A stretch of DNA of 14,403 bases from Alphaproteobacteria bacterium. Its GTDB lineage: Bacteria > Pseudomonadota > Alphaproteobacteria > Micavibrionales > Micavibrionaceae. This document shows positions 7,465 to 13,814 of this stretch, piece after piece. Where the stretch lies: positions 1 through 14,403 of the forward strand of contig JAUILO010000057.1 in the NCBI GenBank assembly GCA_030432775.1, in the 5' to 3' direction. A model generated the notes under the pieces. The model worked only from the letters and a program-made list of their open reading frames with translations. It had not been told where the DNA came from and did not search any database. How positions within the stretch are numbered: the stretch's first letter is position 1; each line of letters starts with the position of its first letter. The translations under genes were made by a program, and so were the position numbers.

Positions 7465-8315
7465 CCAAAGATAATTCTGACAAAATAATATCAGAACTGA
7501 AAAAATACGGAGAGATGCCGGATGAAGATCTGGATATGTCGGATATGGCATTGAAGATATCAGCGCTCCAGCATCCGGGTATTTCTCTTGGTCGTTACAC
7601 CAATCATCTTGCAAAGCTTGTATCTTCGGTGGAAGATCGACACGAATATTTGCTGGGTTCTGATTATGATGACGAGCTTGAAACAAGACTGGCAGCGTTA
7701 AAAGATGTTATCGCACGCGATGAGGGATATTGCGGCGATGTTGATGATTACGATAATATTCAAAACACAGATCTCATACGGGTAATCGATAGGCGCAAGG
7801 GCATCCCGATTACTTTGTCTTTATTGTATTTACATGTAGCGCGAGCACTGGGGTGGACTGCTTATGGGCTTGCCATACCGGGGCATTTTATTGTGCGTCT
7901 TGATATGCAGGGCGGACGTTTATTGTTTGACCCGTATAATGATTGCAAGATATTGGAAGCACCGGATTTACGGCATCTTATTAAATCAAGGCTTGGGCCT
8001 GATGCTGAATTATCGGCCAGCTATTTCGAACCGTCCAGCAATAGGGCTATTTTAATCAGGCTGCAAAACAACATTAAAAGCCGTTTGATTGAAAATGAAG
8101 ATTATAAACATGCGCTGGAAGTGGTGGAAGTTATGCGGTTAATCGCGCCGGATGATTACAGGGTATTGTTTGATGCGGGCGTATTATATGCGCGCACGGG
8201 CGCGGCTAAATCGGCCAGGGAGGCATTGATACAATATCTTGAACAGGCGCCAAGCCATGTGAATTGTGATGATGCTGTGGTTTTATTACAGCAGATTAAT
8301 ACGACGCTGAACTAA
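7461..8315 (+). CDS. SirB1-type transglutaminase-like protein with TPR region
   Basis: This 284-residue cytoplasmic protein belongs to the SirB1/Transglut_core2 type. Diagnostic parts are the CGDVDDYDNIQNTDLIRVID block (91-110), RRKGIPITLSLLYLHVA (111-127), and GLAIPGHFIVRLD (136-148) with an FDPYND segment (156-161). Residues about 205-265 look like TPR helices (YKHALEVVEVM and AAKSAREALIQYLEQAP). No signal peptide or membrane segment is seen. The start overlaps the BON gene stop (ATGA). Biochemical function is not established for the family. It is the last gene of the rsmI-yraN-BON run. Confidence 0.88.
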   Translation: MTKDNSDKIISELKKYGEMPDEDLDMSDMALKISALQHPGISLGRYTNHLAKLVSSVEDRHEYLLGSDYDDELETRLAALKDVIARDEGYCGDVDDYDNIQNTDLIRVIDRRKGIPITLSLLYLHVARALGWTAYGLAIPGHFIVRLDMQGGRLLFDPYNDCKILEAPDLRHLIKSRLGPDAELSASYFEPSSNRAILIRLQNNIKSRLIENEDYKHALEVVEVMRLIAPDDYRVLFDAGVLYARTGAAKSAREALIQYLEQAPSHVNCDDAVVLLQQINTTLN

Positions 8316-8323
8316 GGGTAAGG

Positions 8324-8356
8324 GCACTGTTTTGGAGAAGTGCATTTTCTTTTTCT
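8324..8356 (+). terminator. Possible weak terminator after the SirB1-type gene
   Basis: GCACT (8324-8328) pairs with AGTGC (8339-8343) around a 10-base loop and is followed by ATTTTCTTTTTC. More T-rich DNA follows to about 8376. The stem is only 5 bp. It sits 8 bases past the stop codon, a suitable place to end the rsmI operon. Confidence 0.35.
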
Positions 8357-8376
8357 CAGGTTTTTTCGTTTTTTAT

Positions 8377-8692
8377 CACCCTGCCATAATCTAAACATAT
8401 TTATTTGCGAAGGTTATTGATGAAAGGAACGTATAAGGCTTGGTCTTATTGCTGTTTTCTGGCGGGATCGTAAGCTTTGTAAGAATGAAAGAATAATGGT
8501 AACCAGATACGTGATGTAAACGAATGGTTTTCAAAGGGTTTTTTATCCTCAAAACCCGTAACTACTTGCATAGGCTTGCTGTTCAGAATACAAAAGACAG
8601 ATGGATTCGTAATTTGGTTTTGATATTTTATACTTTTCATTATTCATGCAGAGCCACTTATAAGTTTAAACTTTTCAATAGGAGAAAATAGA
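8377..8692. other. Spacer upstream of pal without a supported gene
   Basis: The DNA is AT-rich. A 17-codon frame at 8420-8473 (ATG with AAGG 6 bases upstream, ending TAA) and a 64-codon minus frame at 8640-8446 exist, but neither resembles a known protein. The clear signals are a promoter near 8606-8634 and the pal ribosome binding site. Confidence 0.5.
8606..8634 (+). promoter_or_regulatory. Candidate pal promoter
   Basis: TTCGTA (8606-8611), 17 bp, TATACT (8629-8634). The -10 is good and the -35 weak. A start near 8641 would leave a leader of about 50 bases, ending in AGGAGA (8680-8685), 7 bases before the pal ATG. Confidence 0.4.
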
Positions 8693-9217
8693 ATGAATCT
8701 TCGTATATTAATGATGCTTTTTGTTGTGCTATCGCTGAGCGCGTGTGCTACAGACGAACCAGAAATGGGCGATATGACTGTAGACCAGCGTGATGACCTT
8801 AGTGCAGGACCACTTGATGGCATGGGACTCGAAGGTCAATCTTTGACTGGTGCTCCTATTCCAGGTACTCAGCAAGACCTAGTTGTAAACGTGGGGGACC
8901 GCGTGTTTTTCGGTTATGATCGTTACGACTTGAATTCTGAGTCACAACTGACACTTGAAAGACAAGCCAACTGGCTGAAGCTTTACCCGAATGTAAATAT
9001 CACTGTAGAAGGTCATGCTGATGAACGTGGTACACGTGAATACAACTTGGCTTTGGGTGATCGTCGTGCAAACTCAATCAAGAGCTATCTTTTGGCTCTG
9101 GGCATTGCTCCATCACGCATTACAACAATCAGCTACGGTAAAGAAAGACCTGCTGTGATTGGTTCTGATTCCTCTTCATGGGCTCAAAACCGTCGTGGTG
9201 TAACAGTCATCGAATAG
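8693..9217 (+). CDS. pal: Peptidoglycan-associated lipoprotein Pal
   Basis: Pal is the outer-membrane lipoprotein of the Tol-Pal system. It binds the diaminopimelate of peptidoglycan and aids outer-membrane constriction at division. The 174-residue precursor has a lipoprotein signal ending LSAC (Cys18). A flexible linker rich in Asp and Gly runs to about 65. The OmpA-type domain then begins VFFGYDRYDLNSES (71-84). The core motif VEGHADERGTREYNLALG lies at 105-122. Asp110 and Arg125 occupy the positions of the DAP-binding pair in OmpA/Pal. The tail SSWAQNRRGVTVIE is typical of Pal. Lys/Arg content and AGGAGA spacing support the start. cpoB follows 26 bp downstream. Unusually, tolB is not directly upstream. 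Confidence 0.97.
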   Translation: MNLRILMMLFVVLSLSACATDEPEMGDMTVDQRDDLSAGPLDGMGLEGQSLTGAPIPGTQQDLVVNVGDRVFFGYDRYDLNSESQLTLERQANWLKLYPNVNITVEGHADERGTREYNLALGDRRANSIKSYLLALGIAPSRITTISYGKERPAVIGSDSSSWAQNRRGVTVIE

Positions 9218-9243
9218 TTATCATCCCTTTAAAGGATAGTTAA

Positions 9244-10374
9244 ATGACCGGTTGTAAACCGCATAAAATTTTGCAAGATAGACAGCTGCCACGTGCGGCT
9301 GTCTTCTTTGCGTGTTTTTCGTTGTGTCTGACCGGCTCTTTAATGACGATGAGTGTCCATAGCTCCAAAGCTTATGCACAAAACCGCGAAACCGAAAATC
9401 GTTTGCGCAGGCTTGAAAATGAACTCGAGACAATTAATCAGGCGATTTTTAGAGATTCCGCGCAAGTTAATGGCGCCGATATTATCGCTAGACAAAATCA
9501 GAATGCACAGAGCAGTGCGAATACAGAACTGCGTTTATCCCAGCTAGAAGTTGATCTGCGGAATATGAATGGCCAGATCGAAGAGCTAAACTTTAAAATG
9601 CGCCAAATGCAAAAGGGGATGGATCATATTCTGGCCCAGATGGAATTAAGATTATCAGATGTCGAAGCGCGCGTTATTGCTTCTGGCTCGACTGCGCCAT
9701 TGGCACATTCTGCGAATGATCCGAATACTGTTTCTGCAGAGCGCATTAATCAGGCCGAAAGAATTTTGAATGATGCCCATAGAAATCCGGATGCAGTACC
9801 CGGTAGTGTTCATTCTGCTGTGACTACAGATACGCTTGGTAATACGGATGATGCGGGTACATTAAATCCATCGGATTTTCCGACAGGTAGAATTGGAACT
9901 TTGACAGTTCCCGCAGGGCAGGAGGACGCAGTACAAACGACTCAGCCTGTTCTTGGTAATGGCATGGGGCCAAACACAGATGTGAATGATCCGACTATTT
10001 TATACGATCAGGCGTTTTCATTCCTGCGTGTAAAAGATTACGATAAGGCAGAATCTGCGTTTCAGAATTTCTTGAATGAAAATCCGGATCACCGCTTAAC
10101 AGCCAATGCGCAATACTGGCTGGGTGAGACATATTATGTCCGTAATAACTTTGAACGCGCGGCACGTCTTTTTGCCGAAGGCTATAAAAAGTTTCCTGAT
10201 AGCTCGAAAGGACCTGATAACCTTCTTAAATTAGGCATGTCGCTGGCTGGTTTGGGTAAAACCAAAGATGCATGTCTGACATTTGACCAGCTTCGCGTTC
10301 AATATAAAGAAGCGCCTTCTGCTATACTGACCCGTGCGCGTCAAGAAGGTGAAAAAATCGGCTGTGCGTCTTAA
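9244..10374 (+). CDS. cpoB: Cell-division coordinator CpoB (YbgF)
   Basis: CpoB is a periplasmic Tol-Pal partner that links PBP1B activity with outer-membrane constriction. The 376-residue precursor has AAAGGA 7 bases before its ATG. It has a long, basic n-region and a hydrophobic segment (about 18-35), with likely cleavage after AYA (45). Residues 46-75 and 93-145 are coiled coil, the expected trimerisation region. A polar linker of about 100 residues follows. The C-terminal TPR domain spans about 249-375, including DPTILYDQAFSFLRVKDYDK, ANAQYWLGETYYVRNNFERA and PDNLLKLGMSLAGLGKTKDA. The linker is longer than in E. coli. It is probably co-transcribed with pal. Confidence 0.95.
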   Translation: MTGCKPHKILQDRQLPRAAVFFACFSLCLTGSLMTMSVHSSKAYAQNRETENRLRRLENELETINQAIFRDSAQVNGADIIARQNQNAQSSANTELRLSQLEVDLRNMNGQIEELNFKMRQMQKGMDHILAQMELRLSDVEARVIASGSTAPLAHSANDPNTVSAERINQAERILNDAHRNPDAVPGSVHSAVTTDTLGNTDDAGTLNPSDFPTGRIGTLTVPAGQEDAVQTTQPVLGNGMGPNTDVNDPTILYDQAFSFLRVKDYDKAESAFQNFLNENPDHRLTANAQYWLGETYYVRNNFERAARLFAEGYKKFPDSSKGPDNLLKLGMSLAGLGKTKDACLTFDQLRVQYKEAPSAILTRARQEGEKIGCAS

Positions 10375-10413
10375 CAGCTGCGTGTCTTGCAACACATTCC
10401 ACTTTTAAAATAA

Positions 10414-10476
10414 CCTGTGTCTAAAATAGCCATGTTTGGAATGACCGTGTATTTAAGATGCCGTGTCTTGCAATTT
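10414..10476. repeat. Degenerate tandem repeats, about 16-bp unit, four copies
   Basis: Consecutive units at 10414-10429, 10430-10444, 10445-10460 and 10461-10476 each begin CC, contain TGT near positions 4-6 and run into an A/T-rich half: CCTGTGTCTAAAATAG, CCATGTTTGGAATGA, CCGTGTATTTAAGATG, CCGTGTCTTGCAATTT. A related stretch CGTGTCTTGCAA also occurs at 10381-10392, matching 12 bases of unit 4. The alignment is by eye and the copies are diverged. Confidence 0.5.
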
Positions 10477-10510
10477 ACGTTTGTTGAATTAGCTGTGCAC
10501 CTTCTATGGT

Positions 10511-10580
10511 TCTGGTTTATCGCTCTGGTTTATCGCTCTGGTTTATCGCTCTGGTTTATTGCTCTGGTTTATTGCTCTGG
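10511..10580. repeat. Tandem array, 13-bp unit, five full copies plus a partial
   Basis: TCTGGTTTATCGC is repeated exactly at 10511-10523, 10524-10536 and 10537-10549. Two further copies at 10550-10562 and 10563-10575 share one C-to-T change (TCTGGTTTATTGC). A partial TCTGG ends at 10580, before CGTTTTTTAA. There are no spacers between copies, so this is a minisatellite-like array, not CRISPR. It lies in the non-coding 10375-10830 spacer. Confidence 0.95.
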
Positions 10581-10632
10581 CGTTTTTTAACATCCTTTGT
10601 CCTTGTATCTCTTTGCTGATAATGGTTTCAGC

Positions 10633-10657
10633 GATAGATAAAATTGTATCTATTTTT
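10633..10657 (+). terminator. AT-rich hairpin with T run, weak terminator candidate
   Basis: ATAGATA (10634-10640) pairs with TATCTAT (10647-10653) around AAATTG, followed by TTTT. The stem is almost all A-T, so its strength is doubtful. It may end transcripts coming from cpoB. Confidence 0.25.
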
Positions 10658-10679
10658 GTCATATTAAATAAATATTAAA

Positions 10680-10697
10680 CATATTTCGGTAAATATG
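10680..10697. repeat. Perfect 7-bp inverted repeat with 4-base loop
   Basis: CATATTT (10680-10686) and AAATATG (10691-10697) flank CGGT. It lies about 65 bp before the candidate promoter of the large repeat gene and could be a regulator site or a hairpin. Function unknown. Confidence 0.4.
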
Positions 10698-10760
10698 GTG
10701 GCATACCACGCAATATGGAGAGCTGTAAGTCTCTGTATGACATGAATAAAAATAAAGAAT

Positions 10761-10791
10761 TTGCACATCTAATATGTGTTTATGGTACAAT
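10761..10791 (+). promoter_or_regulatory. Candidate promoter of the large repeat gene
   Basis: The -10 TACAAT (10786-10791) is preceded by TGG, an extended -10 form. TTGCAC (10761-10766) is a fair -35, at a long spacing of 19 bp. CACAT/ATGTG arms (10764-10768, 10774-10778) overlap the region and could be an operator. Transcription would start near 10798, leaving a leader of about 33 bases with AGGGTG 8 bases before the ATG. Confidence 0.4.
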
Positions 10792-10830
10792 TTCAGCGTG
10801 ATACTAAGGAATAAGTAGGGTGTTTAAGGC

Positions 10831-13350
10831 ATGGCCGACGACGACATAGAAACAGAAGACGAGCCAGTAATTGGTGATGTGACAACAGATGACCCTGAGG
10901 GGCATGGTATTGTTGGCACAGTCGTTTCTGGTATAGGTCAAGCAGCGCTTTGGACAAGTCCTGTCGCTTGGGGGGTCAAAGGGCTCCACGATTATAAACC
11001 TTCCTTTGTTGCGGATGCTGTGCGCCCAACATCTTCCCGTGTTTTTAATGATGTAGCAGACTTTGCCAGTTCTGATAGTCCGGGCTCGGATATAATGGGC
11101 TGGGGTATAATGGCAACTGCGGCGACTATTGGCATTAGTCTGGTTCCGGCATTAAGCCAGCCTGGCGGGCTTGCATCATTTGGTAAGAATATGGCCTTTA
11201 TGGCAGCAGGACTTCCGATTGCTATAACATTGGGGGCTGGTCTTGCAACATGGGCGAAGCGCGGCTTTGAAATGGATGAATTGGCAGGATCTATAATGGA
11301 TGCCGGTATTGATACGGTTGGCTGGATTGGCGATTTGACGGGCATGGATGTTTCCGGGGCTTTAGTAGATTTTATTGGCACAGAAGCCCTTCCTGATGTA
11401 ACTGGACTGCCTGCGGATCACCCGATAAACGGGGTGAGGGATATGAGCGCTCTCGCTAATTTTGGCGATGTCTCTGAAAGTGGTGTTAGAGCCCTTGGAA
11501 CTGTTTATCAGGGAACGGCTGGCGGGGCATTTTCATCACCGGTTGATGGGCGCATTGTTGCCGTTCAGGGCGGCGAAGAGGTTGAAGGTGAGTTGAGCTT
11601 TGTTGTGATAGAAAGCTCCCCCGGTGTTTATACAGTTCTACGTGGTCTTGAAGGTGTTAGCGAAGATATGGTTGGCCAGCGCGTGAGCGAAGGCGAAGAA
11701 ATTGCAGGACTAACAATGCCCGAGGGAACATATGCCCGGCAACTTCTGGTGACGTATGAAACAGAAATAGATGGTGAAACCGTAGTGCGCGCAGCACCAG
11801 TAGATCCTGTTCGTTATTCTGCAGAAGATTTGGTTGATGATCATAACGAAGCGCTACGTGATGCGCATAGCCGTTTGGGCGCGACAACACCTGATGCAAT
11901 TTTCGAAGATCATATCGTGCCGGAAATACATAAATATGGACGTCCGACAAGTCTTGCGACAGATTATGATAATGGCGCCGGACATGTTGTACATTACAGC
12001 ACTGCTGATGATGCATCATTGGTTGCACGTGCCGATATGACAGTCATGCACGTAGAAGACGGCATGATGATTGTAAAATATGATGATGACACTTTCGGCG
12101 TGTATCGCGGCATTGATGGCGCGGATGAAGCGCTTATCGGACAGGAATTTAAAGCCGGAGATACGATTGAAGGCGCACCAACTGGCGGCGATTACAGCTA
12201 TACAATTGTTGCAGAAACACAATCCCAGAACGATACGACGATTGGCGTGGTTGTTGATCCGCGCTTGTATACTCCGCAAGATTTAATGGGTGATGCATCT
12301 TTAAGAGAAGAAGCTGTAGCACACACAGAAGACACATTGACCGCCAAAGTCGAGCAGTCATATTTCAGTCATATCCGTCCGTTGATGGAAGGCCTTCCGC
12401 TGAATACAATGGAGGTCTTTACGGTTGATGATCCGGAGGCAGATACACCTGATTCCTCAACACGTAGCGGCAATACATTATTGATGCCCGAACTTGTTGA
12501 ATTGACAGATTTTGGCCAGCCCGTAAGCCTTGATGCACCGGGAACAATTGTTCATGTTGGTGACATGCCGGGAAATATTACAGGAATAGATCGCCGTAAT
12601 GCGTTGGTCGTTGATCATGGCGAAGGTGTTTATAGTGTGCGTTCGGGACTGTTTGATATTGATGAAAGCGTTGTGGGTCAGGAAATGGACGCAACAGAGG
12701 CTCTTGAAGGTTTTACAACTGGTACATTCCTGCGTTCTGAAACATGGATACGCGGTGAGGATGATAATTTATACCGCGTCGATACATTGGCCTACCCGGT
12801 TGAAACGCTTGTTGGTGATACCCCAGAGGCAATCGCAAGCCGTGAGGCTGCTATTCAGAACACAATGGATCTTACAGACGGCCTTGTTGGTGCGCGCCGT
12901 AATATGATTGTTCCGGCAAGAGAGCTTCCGGCAGGTATTGAAGCACCGGAAGCGCCTGGGCAGATTTCTGCTTTTGGTCTTGAAGATGGTGTTTTGTCAC
13001 TAGGGGTTGGTGTTGCAACTAATCCTGGTATGCCGCTAATATCTGATGTGAGCGGCAAAATTGTTGAATATGATCTTGTGTCGGATAGTGAAGCTGCCGC
13101 ACAAGGAATTGATGGCGGACCGGAAGGTGAAGGTCTGTTTATTGCGCATTCTGTCGAGGCTGGTGTATACACACAATATACAAGCCTTCAGGAAGTTGGT
13201 AACCACCAATATGAATACGGTATTCAAAACATAGGTGAGGCCGCACCAGCGATTACGGATGATTATACAGAGCGCCGTTTGATTGTGGTTGATGCAACAG
13301 ATGGGCAGCCATATTACGTGGATCCGGAAGCTTACGATATTGATAGATGA
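10831..13350 (+). CDS. Large unrecognised protein with four degenerate M23/LytM-like repeats
   Basis: I do not recognise this 839-residue protein as a named family. The first 23 residues are strongly acidic. Hydrophobic, glycine-rich segments lie at about 87-109 and 119-141; there is no Sec signal or lipobox. Four repeats follow at about 233-350, 372-500, 561-690 and 731-839. Each has a G-V-Y-T/S-like strand, a G-Q-x-V/F segment (for example VGQRVSEGEEIAGL, IGQEFKAGDTIEGA, VGQEMDATEALEGF) and ends in V-D-P-x-x-Y. This resembles the barrel half of M23 (LytM) endopeptidases. The zinc-binding H-x-G-x-D and Y-x-H-L residues are not apparent, so I infer a non-enzymatic binding or scaffold role. 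Repeat 4 is cut by TGA 13348-13350 at a position where repeats 1-3 have Leu, and the frame continues beyond it. The gene lies between cpoB and tilS. Confidence 0.75.
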   Translation: MADDDIETEDEPVIGDVTTDDPEGHGIVGTVVSGIGQAALWTSPVAWGVKGLHDYKPSFVADAVRPTSSRVFNDVADFASSDSPGSDIMGWGIMATAATIGISLVPALSQPGGLASFGKNMAFMAAGLPIAITLGAGLATWAKRGFEMDELAGSIMDAGIDTVGWIGDLTGMDVSGALVDFIGTEALPDVTGLPADHPINGVRDMSALANFGDVSESGVRALGTVYQGTAGGAFSSPVDGRIVAVQGGEEVEGELSFVVIESSPGVYTVLRGLEGVSEDMVGQRVSEGEEIAGLTMPEGTYARQLLVTYETEIDGETVVRAAPVDPVRYSAEDLVDDHNEALRDAHSRLGATTPDAIFEDHIVPEIHKYGRPTSLATDYDNGAGHVVHYSTADDASLVARADMTVMHVEDGMMIVKYDDDTFGVYRGIDGADEALIGQEFKAGDTIEGAPTGGDYSYTIVAETQSQNDTTIGVVVDPRLYTPQDLMGDASLREEAVAHTEDTLTAKVEQSYFSHIRPLMEGLPLNTMEVFTVDDPEADTPDSSTRSGNTLLMPELVELTDFGQPVSLDAPGTIVHVGDMPGNITGIDRRNALVVDHGEGVYSVRSGLFDIDESVVGQEMDATEALEGFTTGTFLRSETWIRGEDDNLYRVDTLAYPVETLVGDTPEAIASREAAIQNTMDLTDGLVGARRNMIVPARELPAGIEAPEAPGQISAFGLEDGVLSLGVGVATNPGMPLISDVSGKIVEYDLVSDSEAAAQGIDGGPEGEGLFIAHSVEAGVYTQYTSLQEVGNHQYEYGIQNIGEAAPAITDDYTERRLIVVDATDGQPYYVDPEAYDIDR

Positions 13351-13569
13351 GTGACTGATGCGGATTACCGCGCCGAAGCTGTCCAGGCGACCAAAGATCT
13401 GGCTGCTGGAAATCCGGAGTTATTGGAACAGCTTAAGGCTGATGATTATGCACTTCCTGAAATTGAGGCAGAAGATCCGGTGGTTAACGAGCCGGCAGAA
13501 GAACTTGATGAAACCTTGATTGAGCGCCAGCAGGTTACGCGCGATACTGTCGGTTTGGCAGGGCCTTAA
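13351..13569 (+). CDS. In-frame continuation of the large repeat protein after TGA
   Basis: Immediately after the TGA, a frame beginning with GTG continues in the same phase for 72 codons and ends with TAA. Its start, VTDADYRAEAVQATKDLAAG, is the natural continuation of repeat 4: repeats 1-3 read L-V-D-D, L-M-G-D and L-V-G-D at this point, and here the TGA is followed by V-T-D. The tail is acidic and helical-looking (PVVNEPAEELDETLIERQQ) and ends VGLAGP. There is no convincing ribosome binding site for a separate GTG start. It is either the C-terminus made by readthrough or restart, the leftover end of a gene truncated by a point mutation, or evidence of a sequence error. Confidence 0.6.
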   Translation: MTDADYRAEAVQATKDLAAGNPELLEQLKADDYALPEIEAEDPVVNEPAEELDETLIERQQVTRDTVGLAGP

Positions 13570-13814
13570 AGACTTCTATTCTTTGATACGCAGTCTTATG
13601 TCTGTACATGCTTCCGTTATTTCCGGAGCAGATCTAATGCCCATTATTTTTACATCATTCTATTGTGATGCTGTAATGTGCGTGTATATGCTGGTATTTT
13701 GTGTAAGCGTCCGGTGTAAAATTACCCGGTGTAAAATTATTTGTAAGTCTTAAATCGTCTGTAAGCCTTGAATTTCCTTATTTCCTTTATCTTTTGAACA
13801 AAGCGCGCTATAAA
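13570..13814. other. Spacer between the large repeat gene and tilS
   Basis: No gene is supported here. A 6-bp inverted pair AAGACT/AGTCTT (13569-13574, 13592-13597) lacks a T run. The second half, about 13701-13780, contains degenerate short repeats. Confidence 0.5.
13711..13739. repeat. Direct repeat CCGGTGTAAAATTA x 2, within a degenerate array
   Basis: Two exact 14-base copies lie at 13711-13724 and 13726-13739, one base apart (a 15-bp period). Related GTAAG-containing stretches follow: GTAAGTCTTAAAT (about 13742-13754) and GTAAGCCTTGAAT (about 13760-13772). The CCGGTGT core resembles the CCGTGT units at 10445-10476 on the other side of the large gene. Confidence 0.75.

Noticed and set aside
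8420..8473. 17-codon peptide frame with a possible ribosome binding site
   Set aside because: It is too short and has no supporting similarity; such frames are expected by chance.
8446..8640. 64-codon minus-strand frame upstream of pal
   Set aside because: No ribosome binding site and no recognisable similarity, and its start overlaps the pal promoter region.
10511..10580. CRISPR array
   Set aside because: The 13-bp units are contiguous with no unique spacers, and no cas gene is present.
13348..13350. TGA read as Trp across the whole genome
   Set aside because: The BON gene ends in TGA overlapping the next start codon, and reading through it gives only eight codons before TAA, so TGA acts as a stop elsewhere.
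11527..13350. Active M23 endopeptidase
   Set aside because: The strand pattern is similar, but the zinc-binding His/Asp residues are not found in any of the four repeats.
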